Positions 8,450 through 17,585 of a stretch of 64,000 nucleotides of DNA are shown here, in pieces (within the stretch, counting starts at the first letter, position 1; each line of letters begins with the position of its first letter). The stretch lies in NCBI GenBank assembly GCA_028291515.1, contig JAQGHU010000102.1, positions 62,001-126,000 on the forward strand. The letters are read 5' to 3'. Position numbers and translations under genes: made by a program. The notes beneath the pieces were generated by a model. That model saw only the letters and a list, made by a program, of their open reading frames with translations. It was not told the DNA's origin and searched no databases. The stretch is from Schlesneria sp. (GTDB lineage Bacteria; Planctomycetota; Planctomycetia; Planctomycetales; Planctomycetaceae).

Positions 8450-11197
8450 ATGGCGACCGTCCTTTCCGCTCCCCCCGCCAATCGCCCCGCATCCTCCGCA
8501 CCTGCCACAACTCCTGCTGTGGTCAATGACGAAGTGCCCGACGTACCGGTCCTTCTTGATCCCGCCGAGGTCGATGAATGGCTGGAGTCCGTAGATGACA
8601 TCCTGCATCGTCTGGGCCCCGATGCTCTCAGCCAATTGCTGTCGCGCATCTATTCTCGCGCGCAGGGGCAAGGTGTTCCGATTGTCCCTGCGCTGACGAC
8701 TCCTTACGTCAATACGATTCCGACCGAAGCCGAGCCCGAATTCCCCGGTGACCGAGCGATCGAACGCAAGATCCGCAGCCTGGTCCGCTGGAACGCGATG
8801 GCGATGGTGGTCCGAGCGTATAAGAATTCAAACGTTGGCGGACATATCGCCACGTTCGCCTCTTCGGCGACGCTGATCGAGACGGGATTCAACCACTTCT
8901 TCCATTCGCGAACGGCCGACCATACCGGTGACATGATTTACTTCCAGGGACATTCGTCACCCGGGATGTATTCACGAGCATTCCTGGAAGGCCGTTTAAG
9001 CGAAGAGAACCTCGTTAAATTCCGTCGCGAACTGCCGCGCGGGACGGGCCTGTCTTCCTACCCTCACCCTTGGTTGATGCCTGATTTCTGGCAATTTCCT
9101 ACGGTCTCGATGGGCTTGGGTCCGATCTGTTCGATCTATCACGCTCGTTTCCTGCGTTACATGCAGCATCGCAATTTGATCGACACCTCCAAGTCGCGCG
9201 TCTGGGCCTTCCTGGGTGACGGCGAAATCGACGAACCTGAATCGCTGGGCGCGATCTCGCTTGCTTCGCGCGAGAAGCTCGACAATCTGACCTGGGTTGT
9301 GAATTGCAATCTGCAACGGCTGGACGGTCCCGTTCGTGGCAATGGCAAGATCATCCAGGAACTGGAAGGAATCTTCCGTGGCGCTGGCTGGAACGTGATC
9401 AAGCTGGTCTGGGGCGGCGAATGGGACGCTCTGTTCGATGCCGACGAAACTGGCATCCTCGTCAAAGAGCTCGGCGCAGTTGTTGACGGTCAGTTCCAGA
9501 AGTATAGCGTCGAAACCGGCGCATACATTCGCGAAGATTTCTTCGGTCGTCATCCAGACCTGTTGAAGCTTGTTGAACACCTGAGCGACGAACAATTGCA
9601 GCATCTGCGACGCGGTGGCCACGACCCAATCAAGGTCTACGCCGCCATGAAGTCGGCTGTCGATTACAAGGGAGCCCCGACGGTTATCCTCGCTCATACG
9701 GTGAAGGGATTCGGCCTCGGCCCTGAGGCGGAAGGCCGCAATACGGCTCACCAGACAAAGGGGCTTGCGGAAGACTCCCTCATCATGGTCCGCAACCGCT
9801 TTGAATTGCCGTTGACCGACGAACAGGCGAAGGCTGCCGTGTTTTATCGACCACCGGCAGACAGCCCGGAGATGAAGTATCTGCATGAGCATCGCAAGGA
9901 ACTCGGTGGTTATCTGCCAACTCGTGTTCCGACGACCGAAAAGCTGGTGATTCCTGCCGTTGAACATCTGATCGAAAAAGCCGCCTATTCGTCACGCGAG
10001 CGATCGACGACGACTGTGCTGTCGGAAACGATGAAGGCACTCATTGGTGATAAAAACATCGGCAAGCGAGTTGTGCCGATCATTCCCGACGAAGCTCAGA
10101 CATTCGGGATGGACGCCTTGTTCTCGCAGTTCGGGATCTATTCCAGCAAAGGCCAGCTTTACACGCCGGTCGATGCGGGATCTCCCAAAGCGTACAAAGA
10201 GTCGCTGACGGGTCAGATCCTGATGGAAGGGATCAACGAAGCGGGAGCGATGTCTTCGTTCGTCGCGGCGGGAACGGCATATGCCAACGTCGGCATGACC
10301 ATGATTCCGTTCTACATCTACTACTCGATGTTCGGCTTCCAACGAGTTGGCGATCTGATTTGGCTCGCCGCCGATTCACGCTGTAAGGGATTCCTCTGCG
10401 GCGGAACATCCGGTCGCACGACTCTCAACGGTGAAGGTCTGCAACACGAAGACGGTCACAGCCAGTTGATGGCGGGGACTGTCCCAAATCTGCTGGCGTA
10501 TGACCCGGCCTATGGCTACGAGCTGTGCGTGATCATTCACGATGGCCTGCGTCGGATGTATGCCGAAGGTGAAGACATCTTCTACTACCTGTCGGTGTAC
10601 AATGAAAACTGCGTGATGCCGACCATGCCAGCCGGCGTGGAAGAAGGGATCGTCAAGGGGATGTATCCTCTCGATCCGACGATCCCCGCCAAGAAGCGAG
10701 CAACACGGCCTCAGTTGTTCGGTAGCGGTCCGATCCTGAATGAAGTAGTTCGTGCTCAGAAGCTGTTGGCCGATAAGTTCGGCGTGGAAGCCGATGTGTG
10801 GAGCGTTACCAGCTACAACGAACTGAAGCGAGACGCTCAGTCTTCCAGCCGTTGGAACCGTCTGCATCCTGACCAGAAGCCGAAAGTGAGCTACATCGAG
10901 CAAGCCTTGGCTGGATTGAAGGGGCCATTCATCTCTTCCAGTGACAATGTGCAATTGGTAGCCGATCAAGTCCGGCCTTACGTTCCAGGGACTTATGTGG
11001 TCTGCGGAACAGATGGATTCGGCCGCAGCGAAACACGTGAGGCCTTGCGACGTCACTTCGAAATCGATGCCGAATCGGTGGCGTACTCGACCTTGGTTGC
11101 GCTGGCGAAGGATGGAAAATTCGACGCCAAGAAGCTGCCATCAGCACTGAAAGAGCTGGGGATTGATTCTGAGAAGGTCGACCCCGCACTGGCATGA
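8450..11197 (+). CDS. aceE: Pyruvate dehydrogenase E1 component, homodimeric type
   Basis: AceE decarboxylates pyruvate with thiamine diphosphate and reductively acetylates the lipoyl group of E2. The 915-residue single-chain form matches the homodimeric E1 of proteobacteria, not the alpha/beta E1 found in many other bacteria. The thiamine/Mg motif GDGEIDEPES starts near residue 254, and an N-terminal GGHIATFASSATL segment lies near residue 128. C-terminal signatures include NGEGLQHEDGHSQL and GTDGFGRSETR. Residues 1-30 are Ala/Pro/Ser-rich and probably flexible. aceF follows 73 bp downstream and lpdA after that, giving all three enzymes of the complex in one plus-strand unit. Confidence 0.97.
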   Translation: MATVLSAPPANRPASSAPATTPAVVNDEVPDVPVLLDPAEVDEWLESVDDILHRLGPDALSQLLSRIYSRAQGQGVPIVPALTTPYVNTIPTEAEPEFPGDRAIERKIRSLVRWNAMAMVVRAYKNSNVGGHIATFASSATLIETGFNHFFHSRTADHTGDMIYFQGHSSPGMYSRAFLEGRLSEENLVKFRRELPRGTGLSSYPHPWLMPDFWQFPTVSMGLGPICSIYHARFLRYMQHRNLIDTSKSRVWAFLGDGEIDEPESLGAISLASREKLDNLTWVVNCNLQRLDGPVRGNGKIIQELEGIFRGAGWNVIKLVWGGEWDALFDADETGILVKELGAVVDGQFQKYSVETGAYIREDFFGRHPDLLKLVEHLSDEQLQHLRRGGHDPIKVYAAMKSAVDYKGAPTVILAHTVKGFGLGPEAEGRNTAHQTKGLAEDSLIMVRNRFELPLTDEQAKAAVFYRPPADSPEMKYLHEHRKELGGYLPTRVPTTEKLVIPAVEHLIEKAAYSSRERSTTTVLSETMKALIGDKNIGKRVVPIIPDEAQTFGMDALFSQFGIYSSKGQLYTPVDAGSPKAYKESLTGQILMEGINEAGAMSSFVAAGTAYANVGMTMIPFYIYYSMFGFQRVGDLIWLAADSRCKGFLCGGTSGRTTLNGEGLQHEDGHSQLMAGTVPNLLAYDPAYGYELCVIIHDGLRRMYAEGEDIFYYLSVYNENCVMPTMPAGVEEGIVKGMYPLDPTIPAKKRATRPQLFGSGPILNEVVRAQKLLADKFGVEADVWSVTSYNELKRDAQSSSRWNRLHPDQKPKVSYIEQALAGLKGPFISSSDNVQLVADQVRPYVPGTYVVCGTDGFGRSETREALRRHFEIDAESVAYSTLVALAKDGKFDAKKLPSALKELGIDSEKVDPALA

Positions 11198-11270
11198 CTG
11201 TGGTCCGCAGCTGAATCGCAGGCACCTCGTACATCAACTATCGAACCACCGAATTCCGAAAGACTGACGA

Positions 11271-12533
11271 ATGGCGATTGAATTCAAAGCCGACTCCCTG
11301 GGCGATGGTGTGAAGAGTGGCGATGTCGCTTCGATCATGGTCGCCGCAGGTGACACGATCGAGGCTGGCCAGATTGTGATGGAAGTCGAAACGGACAAAG
11401 CGGTCCTACCGATCGAGTGCCCTCATGCCGGGACGGTGTCTCAAGTCCTGGTGAAAAAGGGGCAGACGATCAAGCCGGGTGCTCCATTGCTGTCCATCGA
11501 ACCCAGTGGTGCCCCCGCCACCAGCAAGAACGGCGGCGCGAAAGCAGCAGCGGCTGTTTCGGCGCCCGCACCGAAGTCCGCAGCTCCTGCCGCGACATCC
11601 GTGGCAACAGCGCCGCGGGCACCACTGCCAGAGTCCAATGGTCGCGATATTCCGTTCCCAGCTGGCCCCGCCACGCGCCGTCTCGCACGGGAACTTGGCC
11701 TGAATCTTTCGAACATTTCAGGAACTGGTTCGGGCGGACGAATCACGCTGGAAGATGTCGCTCGTGCTGCTGCCGGAAGCGGTGGCGGACGCGGTGTTGT
11801 CGAGCCGCCACTGCCCGACTTTTCACAGTACGGCCCGGTCGATCGCCAGGCCTACACGAAACTGCAGAAGACCGTCGCCACCAACCTCAGCTTGGCGTGG
11901 CAGCTCATTCCGCATGTGACTCAGCATGATCTGGCCGACATCACGGAAACCGAAGCGGCTCGCAAACGATTCGTCGAAACAGCACCGAAGGGTTCGCCCA
12001 AGGTCACGATGACGGCCCTCGCAATGAAGGCTGCCGTCGCGTGTCTGAAGGAATTCCCGCAGTTCAACTCCAGCTACGATTCGGCCAAGACCGAAGTCGT
12101 GTTGAAGCGGTACTACAACATCGGCGTTGCAGTCGATACGCCGAATGGCTTGGTGGTCCCAGTAATTCGCAACGTCGATCAGAAGACCGTCGTGCAATTG
12201 GCTGCGGAACTGACCGAATTGGCAGGCAAGGCTCGCGATCGCAAGCTGCAGGTCAGCGAAATGCAGGGGGGAACGTTCACGATCACCAATCTGGGTGGTA
12301 TCGGCGGCACAGCCTTCACCCCGATTGTGAACTATCCAGAGGTCGCAATCCTGGGAATGTCACGCACGCAGAAACAGTTGCAGCTGATCGATGGCGAGAT
12401 CTCCGAACGCATGATGCTGCCGTTGTCGCTGTCCTATGATCACAGAGTGGTCAATGGGGCCGATGCGGCTCGCTTCACCGTGAAGCTGGCTAACTTGCTC
12501 GCCGATGCCTTTCGGCTGCTGATTGAGTGCTGA
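11271..12533 (+). CDS. aceF: Dihydrolipoamide acetyltransferase (pyruvate dehydrogenase E2)
   Basis: This is the E2 core of the pyruvate dehydrogenase complex, which moves acetyl groups from E1 to CoA. It has one N-terminal lipoyl domain with the lipoylated Lys at residue 43 (EVETDKAV), an Ala/Pro linker at about 80-125, a peripheral-subunit-binding domain near 127-165 (PATRRLARELGL, then GSGGRITLEDV) and the catalytic acyltransferase domain from about 190. The active-site His is residue 391 in SYDHRVVNGAD. The usual HxxxDG reads HxxxNG here, with Asn at 395, a variant I recall from some proteobacterial E2p proteins. Only one lipoyl domain is present, where some homologues have two or three. 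Confidence 0.96.
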   Translation: MAIEFKADSLGDGVKSGDVASIMVAAGDTIEAGQIVMEVETDKAVLPIECPHAGTVSQVLVKKGQTIKPGAPLLSIEPSGAPATSKNGGAKAAAAVSAPAPKSAAPAATSVATAPRAPLPESNGRDIPFPAGPATRRLARELGLNLSNISGTGSGGRITLEDVARAAAGSGGGRGVVEPPLPDFSQYGPVDRQAYTKLQKTVATNLSLAWQLIPHVTQHDLADITETEAARKRFVETAPKGSPKVTMTALAMKAAVACLKEFPQFNSSYDSAKTEVVLKRYYNIGVAVDTPNGLVVPVIRNVDQKTVVQLAAELTELAGKARDRKLQVSEMQGGTFTITNLGGIGGTAFTPIVNYPEVAILGMSRTQKQLQLIDGEISERMMLPLSLSYDHRVVNGADAARFTVKLANLLADAFRLLIEC

Positions 12534-12691
12534 TCGGCAGAATCCGTTTTCACACCGACCAAGCCACTCGGTTCACGTGCCTCGCGAGACCAATTTGACT
12601 AGACTACCGGCCCGTGGTGAGGAACCATTTCCGCACCTCGGGCCGTCTTTCATGGCTTCGTACAAAATCCAGAATGAGATCGAACGAAATA

Positions 12692-14110
12692 ATGGCAGAC
12701 TTGAAGACGCAAGTACTGGTGCTCGGTGGTGGTCCTGGCGGATATCCCGCCGCTTTTGAAGCAGCCGATCACGGGTTGCAGGTCACTTTGGTCGATGAGG
12801 GAGCTCAGCCGGGCGGCGTCTGCCTGAACCGCGGCTGTATCCCTTCGAAGGCCCTGTTACACATCGCCAAACTGATCAACGAAACCCGCGAATCGGCCGA
12901 ACACGGCCTCTCTTTTGGTGCCCCAAAGATCGATCTCGCGAAGCTTCGCGAGTGGAAGAACACCGGCGTGGTGGGCAAGCTGACTGGCGGTGTCCGTACA
13001 CTCGCTCAGATGCGTGGCGTGAACCTGATCGGAGCACGTGGGACCTTCCTCGATGCGAACACCATTGAGTTGAAGTATCCCGACGGCAAGACGGACAAAC
13101 TGACGTTCGAGAAGGCAATCATCGCCACCGGTTCGTCACCAGCAGTGCCTCCAATTTTTCAGCTCGGCGATCCACGCGTGATGGATTCCACCGGTGCTCT
13201 GGAATTGGCTGATATCCCCGGTTCGTTACTGGTCGTGGGAGGTGGTTACATCGGCCTTGAGATGGGGACCGTTTATGCGGCTCTGGGTTCAAAGGTCACG
13301 GTTGTTGAATTGACTGCCGGGTTGTTGCCGGGTGCCGATCGCGACCTTGTCCGACCGCTTCAGAAGCGGTTGGAAAAGCAGCTCACTGCGATCCACTTGA
13401 ACACCAAGGTTGAAGCTCTCAAGGTGACGAAAGCTGGTATCGAAGCCACCCTCGTTGGTGAGGGTGTGACCCCGAAGCAGACTTTCGATCGCGTGCTGAT
13501 CTCCATCGGCCGACGTCCCAATAACAAGGGATTCGGCTTGGAAAACACTGGCGTGCAATTGGACGAAAAGGGCTTCATCAAAGTCGATCGGCAACGCCGC
13601 ACAAATGTCCCGCACATTCTGGCGATTGGCGACGTGGCTGGCGAACCGATGCTGGCTCACAAGGCCACTCGCGAAGCCAAGGTCGCTGCGGAAGTGCTGG
13701 CCGGCGGCCCCGCCGAGTTCGACAACATCGCCATTCCTGCGGTCGTGTTCACCGATCCAGAAATCGCCTGGGTTGGCTTGATGGAACATGAAGCGGCCGC
13801 TCAAAACCGCGAAGTCAAAGTCGTGAAATTCAACTGGGGCGCATCCGGTCGAGCGATCTCGTTGGCCCGCCCTGACGGTTTGACGAAGATGATCGTGGAC
13901 CCCAAAACAGAACGTATCCTTGGCGTGGGAATCGTCGGCGTCGGAGCAGGCGAGATGATCGCTGAAGCCGCCTTGGCCGTTGAAACAGCCGCCGTGGCCC
14001 GCGATCTAGCGGAAACTATTCACGCTCATCCAACTCTGGGCGAGACACTCATGGAAGCCGCCGAAAGCGTTTACGGTCAGGCAACCCATTCTTATCGACC
14101 CAAGCGGTAG
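12692..14110 (+). CDS. lpdA: Dihydrolipoamide dehydrogenase (E3)
   Basis: This 472-residue FAD flavoenzyme reoxidises dihydrolipoamide on E2 and passes electrons to NAD+. The FAD motif [12 protein letters not shown] lies near residues 9-20. The redox disulfide is C44/C49 in [12 protein letters not shown]. The NAD-binding [10 protein letters not shown] segment lies near residue 188, and the C-terminal HAHPTLGE carries the catalytic His. I chose the ATG at 12692 because it puts the FAD motif at the normal distance from the N-terminus; the reading frame runs upstream to 12614 but that part has no family similarity. The third gene of the pyruvate dehydrogenase unit, it starts 158 bp after aceF. 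Confidence 0.96.
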   Translation: MADLKTQVLVLGGGPGGYPAAFEAADHGLQVTLVDEGAQPGGVCLNRGCIPSKALLHIAKLINETRESAEHGLSFGAPKIDLAKLREWKNTGVVGKLTGGVRTLAQMRGVNLIGARGTFLDANTIELKYPDGKTDKLTFEKAIIATGSSPAVPPIFQLGDPRVMDSTGALELADIPGSLLVVGGGYIGLEMGTVYAALGSKVTVVELTAGLLPGADRDLVRPLQKRLEKQLTAIHLNTKVEALKVTKAGIEATLVGEGVTPKQTFDRVLISIGRRPNNKGFGLENTGVQLDEKGFIKVDRQRRTNVPHILAIGDVAGEPMLAHKATREAKVAAEVLAGGPAEFDNIAIPAVVFTDPEIAWVGLMEHEAAAQNREVKVVKFNWGASGRAISLARPDGLTKMIVDPKTERILGVGIVGVGAGEMIAEAALAVETAAVARDLAETIHAHPTLGETLMEAAESVYGQATHSYRPKR

Positions 14111-14116
14111 TCTCTT

Positions 14117-14200
14117 AAATCTGTGTCCTTCTGCGTAATCTGCGGATCATACTCTTCCGCAGATTACACAGATTTAGCAGATTAAATGCAGAAGAAGCGG
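14117..14200. repeat. Palindromic intergenic repeat, AATCTGCGGA type
   Basis: A 12-bp perfect stem, GTAATCTGCGGA at 14135-14146 and TCCGCAGATTAC at 14156-14167, encloses a 9-nt loop. It sits in a longer stretch made of related words (AAATCTGTGT, CTTCTGCG, ACACAGATTT, AGCAGATTA). The same stem sequence recurs at 56645-56677. It lies just after lpdA and could double as a transcription end, though it has no clean T tract. I read it as a dispersed repeat; copy number in the genome is unknown. Confidence 0.6.
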
Positions 14201-14248
14201 TAGCAAAGAGTATCCGTTGAATCAGTGCGCCGTATACATCATCTGATT

Positions 14249-15547
14249 TCAAACCCAAGCGACCCCGTTTGGATACGCATACGTGGCGATCGATTCCGGT
14301 AGCATTGTGATGCTGTAGCCCGGTGCAGTTGGCGGCATGTACTTGCCGTTGTTCATCACGATCGGATCGATGAAGTGTTCGTGTAAATGGCCGGCATATT
14401 CGCAGAGACGGTCATCCAGTGATCCACTGACGCTGACGTAGTCGATCATCGCTAGGTGCTGGACGTATTCGCAGAGACCGACGCCGCCCGCGTGCGGGCA
14501 AACTGGAATCCCAAACTTCGCCGCGAGTAACAGCACCGACAAGACTTCGTTCACGCCACCCAAGCGGCAGCTATCAATCTGCAAGACACCGATTGCATTG
14601 GCCTGCAAGAACTGCTTGAACATAATTCGATTCGCACAATGCTCACCAGTCGCGACTTGAATCGGTGCCACGGCCTTGGCGATCGCGGCATGACCCAAAA
14701 TATCGTCAGGATTGGTTGGCTCTTCGATAAACCAAGGCTTGAACTGAGCCAGTTCGCGAACCCATTCAATCGCGACGGGGACATCCCAAACCTGATTGGC
14801 ATCAATCATCAACCGACGATCCCAACCAATTTCCTCACGGATGATGCGGCATCGGCGAATATCATCCTGTAGATCACGTCCCACCTTGATCTTGAAGACG
14901 TTCCAACCTTGAGCCAGGCATTCGCGACAGAGCTTGCGCAGTTTGTCATCGTCGTAGCCGAGCCAGCCCGCTGATGTCGTGTAGGCGGGATATCCGTGTT
15001 GTTCGAGATGCTTGATGCGACTCGCTTTTGTGGGTTCCACTCGTTTGAGAAGAGCGATCGCCGCGTCGGGCGTCAGCACGTCGGTCAGATAGCGAAAGTC
15101 GACGCAGGCAACGAACTGTTCCGGCGTGAAATCGGCCACCAATCGCCACAGCGGCTTTCGCTCGACCTTGGCCCACAGATCCCAGACGGCATTCACAACA
15201 GCAGCGGTGGCGAGATGGATCGCTCCTTTTTCGGGGCCAATCCAACGGAGTTGGCTATCACCAGTGATGTGACGCCAGAAACCGGCCATGTCTTGAGTGA
15301 AGGACTCCAGTGTCCGACCCACAACGAGCGGCGCGAGCGCCTGAATCGCCAGACAACAGACTTCTGTTCCGCGACCAATCGTGAACGTCATCCCGTGGCC
15401 GGCCAGTTCGTCCGGGTGATCGGTCTTCAGGATCACATAAGCCGCGGAATAGTCCGGATCTGGATTCATCGCATCTGAGCCATCCAGCATGCGTGAAGTC
15501 GGAAACCGGATGTCGTGAACAGTCAAGCCGGTGATCGTCGTCGCCAT
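14249..15547 (-). CDS. Enolase-superfamily dehydratase, L-fuconate dehydratase-like
   Basis: This is a 432-residue member of the mandelate racemase/enolase superfamily. It begins ITGLTVHDIRFPTSRMLDGSDAMNPDP, the hallmark of L-fuconate dehydratases, which remove water from L-fuconate to give 2-keto-3-deoxy-L-fuconate. The catalytic base FKIKVG motif lies near residue 215, the metal ligands lie in MIDANQVW near 245 and in FIEEP near 270, and ATGEHCANR supplies the third acidic residue. The His of CPHAGGVGLCEYVQHL is the second acid/base. The ATG at 15547 is preferred over an in-frame TTG at 15565. No fucose transporter or aldolase lies nearby, so this is a stand-alone catabolic enzyme, perhaps fed by degraded sulfated fucans. 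Confidence 0.85.
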   Translation of the reverse strand: MATTITGLTVHDIRFPTSRMLDGSDAMNPDPDYSAAYVILKTDHPDELAGHGMTFTIGRGTEVCCLAIQALAPLVVGRTLESFTQDMAGFWRHITGDSQLRWIGPEKGAIHLATAAVVNAVWDLWAKVERKPLWRLVADFTPEQFVACVDFRYLTDVLTPDAAIALLKRVEPTKASRIKHLEQHGYPAYTTSAGWLGYDDDKLRKLCRECLAQGWNVFKIKVGRDLQDDIRRCRIIREEIGWDRRLMIDANQVWDVPVAIEWVRELAQFKPWFIEEPTNPDDILGHAAIAKAVAPIQVATGEHCANRIMFKQFLQANAIGVLQIDSCRLGGVNEVLSVLLLAAKFGIPVCPHAGGVGLCEYVQHLAMIDYVSVSGSLDDRLCEYAGHLHEHFIDPIVMNNGKYMPPTAPGYSITMLPESIATYAYPNGVAWV

Positions 15548-15570
15548 ATGAGATTGCCCTATCAATGGAG

Positions 15571-15600
15571 AAAGCCCGGCACATTGCGGAGCCGGGCTTT
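15571..15600 (-). terminator. Hairpin terminator after the bPH-domain gene
   Basis: A 10-bp perfect stem (AAAGCCCGGC / GCCGGGCTTT) encloses a 10-nt loop. It lies between the stop of the bPH-domain gene and the start of the fuconate-dehydratase-like gene, both on the minus strand. The run of T after the stem is short, so termination may be partial. Confidence 0.6.
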
Positions 15601-15619
15601 AGAAATCAGTGAGACCTGC

Positions 15620-16132
15620 CTATTTGCGAGCTTGAATCCGGGCGAGCGAACTGGCGACCATACCACGGGCGTCGCGCGTTTCCAGAATGACTTGTCGAAA
15701 GCGATCCGGATAGGGGATACCGCGGATCAGCATCAGGGTATCACCGCCGGCATTTGTCAGTCGAATGTCGCCGGTGCTGTAGAACGTCTGACGCGAATCA
15801 GGATCGATTGACACATCGGCGATCTGAGCGAGCGGAACAGAATCCAGCAACCGGATGCCCAGCGAGCTGACGCGATTCACCGCGCGATTCGTCACCGTAT
15901 AACGTGACCCAAACACCTTCAGCAGCAGGTAGACAGCAACACCGATCGGTGCCGTGGGAAGCGCCAGGATGTTCGAGGCCTTGATCCCCCAAATCTTAAC
16001 GGGGACGCATTCATACAATCGATTCAGGAAGTCCCCGATGGCCGTGCAGGCGATCGACGGATACATCTCTTCAACCACTGATTCAAACTGAGGGCTGACG
16101 CCCGATATCGCCTGAACTTTTTTCGTCAACAT
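15620..16132 (-). CDS. Membrane-associated bacterial PH-domain protein
   Basis: This 170-residue protein has one strong hydrophobic stretch near residues 60-80 (NILALPTAPIGVAVYLLLKVF), followed by a YTVTNRAVNRVSSLGIRLLDSVPLAQIADV segment typical of bacterial PH-like (bPH2) domains. Its role is unknown; such domains often sit on the cytoplasmic face of the membrane. I chose the ATG at 16132, preceded by GGAAG. The longer frame to 16426 overlaps the PAP2 gene and its extra 98 residues look like translated antisense. It lies about 100 bp downstream of the PAP2 gene on the same strand. Confidence 0.75.
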   Translation of the reverse strand: MLTKKVQAISGVSPQFESVVEEMYPSIACTAIGDFLNRLYECVPVKIWGIKASNILALPTAPIGVAVYLLLKVFGSRYTVTNRAVNRVSSLGIRLLDSVPLAQIADVSIDPDSRQTFYSTGDIRLTNAGGDTLMLIRGIPYPDRFRQVILETRDARGMVASSLARIQARK

Positions 16133-16238
16133 GGCTTCCGCTTCGAATCCATTTCGGAAATGGGACCGCTTGAACGAGAGAAACGATAGCCAAAGCGGGG
16201 TCAGAACTCCAGCGAACGGCGCGATGACGCCGTTGCGT

Positions 16239-16916
16239 TTACTTGGGACGTGGGTCAGGAAAACTGACTTTGTTGGAATCTCCTGCATCAGGTGCCAACA
16301 GGCAGGCGGATGCCACGCACCAGCCGACAATGGCACCGGCAAAGACATCGCTGGGATAGTGAGCGGAAACCTGAACCCGCTGCATTCCCACCAGAATTGC
16401 CAGCAGCGTGAAATACCAGCGGCCACGGGGATAATAGGCGCTTAGCATCATCGCCAAACCGACGGCTGTCGCTGAGTGGGCAGACGGAAAACTTTGCAGA
16501 TCGTTTCCGCCGGATCCGGACCACCAGCCACCAAAAGTGGCCCAGACCGTCTCGGGAAAAGCGGCCAGTCCGCGAGGTCGATACCGGATGACAAGCAGCT
16601 TGAGGAGGCTTGCAGTCAGTCCCGCTCCCAATGATCCTCCCAACAACTGCAGAGCCGAGCGCCGCCGCGGAACATCCAGAATCAGGACGCCGATCACGAT
16701 CAGTGTTGCGCCGACACCGTGGCCAAACGTTTCCACGTTCTCAAGGAGTTCGGCGAACCATCGCGGATGCTTTCCTTCCTTGGCATATCCCGCGATCGGG
16801 ACATCGATCGCGAGTGACACCAGAACGGCAATCAGCATGATGATCGGAAACGGATGCCAAAACGTTCGACGCCGTGGGGTGATCGATGTCGCTAACTCAG
16901 GTTTTGACATCGTCAT
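16239..16916 (-). CDS. PAP2-family membrane phosphatase
   Basis: This 225-residue integral membrane enzyme probably dephosphorylates a lipid phosphate such as undecaprenyl pyrophosphate or phosphatidate. The three PAP2 signatures are present: KLLVIRYRPR, PSAH (for PSGH), and RVQVSAHYPSD with the catalytic His and its partner Asp. Hydrophobic helices lie near residues 22-45, 68-85, 92-110, 155-180 and 190-210. A later Met (MSKPELATS at residue 3) could be the true start. The substrate cannot be assigned. Confidence 0.87.
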   Translation of the reverse strand: MTMSKPELATSITPRRRTFWHPFPIIMLIAVLVSLAIDVPIAGYAKEGKHPRWFAELLENVETFGHGVGATLIVIGVLILDVPRRRSALQLLGGSLGAGLTASLLKLLVIRYRPRGLAAFPETVWATFGGWWSGSGGNDLQSFPSAHSATAVGLAMMLSAYYPRGRWYFTLLAILVGMQRVQVSAHYPSDVFAGAIVGWCVASACLLAPDAGDSNKVSFPDPRPK

Positions 16917-17152
16917 TCGCCGAAATTCTCCGCTGATGAATGTGAGTTACTTCGAGGCCCCGCACCGGGAGTTTAGTCGCCGGGACCACGATGTCACAGG
17001 CTAACCTCCAGACGGTGTTAATCTGGGATGTTTGGCAGCCTGCCTGCAGGGGTTGGCAAGGAAACTTGTCTGCCATCCCGGCGGAGTCCGATTGTAATGG
17101 CTACGGAAACAAACGGACTTTTTCCGACAATACCACCGGCCCGTTTTGCTGA

Positions 17153-17572
17153 ATGAGGCAACTGGTCGAAGCGCTGGAGCGAGCCATGCCCGATCCTCAT
17201 ATGATGGAAGTTTTGGACCACGCCGCCCATGAATTGTTGATGTGGGTCGGCTTCGGCACATTGGTCGGCCTGTCAGCCAAAGCGATCATGCCTGGCCGCG
17301 ATCCCGGGGGAGCCGTCGGCACTCTGTTGATGGGGATCGCCGGAAGCTTGATTGGCTGCGGCGTACTGCTGCTGTTCGACACCGGTTTCCGCGTCACTCC
17401 GATCAGCCCACTGGGCTTTGCTGCCGGAACGGGCGGTGCCTTCCTGTTGCTGCTGTTCTTCCGCATTCTGTCGAATTCATACATCGTCGAAGCAGTCGAC
17501 GGGAAAACAAATGCGACCGGGGCCGCATCGGTGACAACGTACTATCGACGACGCGGCCGCCGCGCTGCGTGA
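17153..17572 (+). CDS. GlsB/YeaQ/YmgE-family stress-response membrane protein
   Basis: This 139-residue protein has three hydrophobic helices and the family pattern AKAIMPGRDPGG followed by TLLMGIAGSLIG. Members are small inner-membrane proteins of unknown function that are often stress-induced. It carries extra residues at both ends: a soluble lead of about 28 residues and a basic Arg-rich tail (YYRRRGRRAA). The ATG at 17186 (MPDPHMMEV) is an equally good start. Confidence 0.75.
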   Translation: MRQLVEALERAMPDPHMMEVLDHAAHELLMWVGFGTLVGLSAKAIMPGRDPGGAVGTLLMGIAGSLIGCGVLLLFDTGFRVTPISPLGFAAGTGGAFLLLLFFRILSNSYIVEAVDGKTNATGAASVTTYYRRRGRRAA

Positions 17573-17585
17573 TCGAACCGCCGCA

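Noticed and set aside
8996-9967. 323-residue minus-strand open frame
   Set aside because: Antisense to aceE, which is strongly conserved; low-complexity translation with no known family.
10376-11056. 226-residue minus-strand open frame
   Set aside because: Also antisense to the conserved C-terminal part of aceE, with no family signal.
16133-16426. N-terminal extension of the bPH-domain gene
   Set aside because: It overlaps the PAP2 gene on the same strand in another frame, and its residues do not match bPH proteins.
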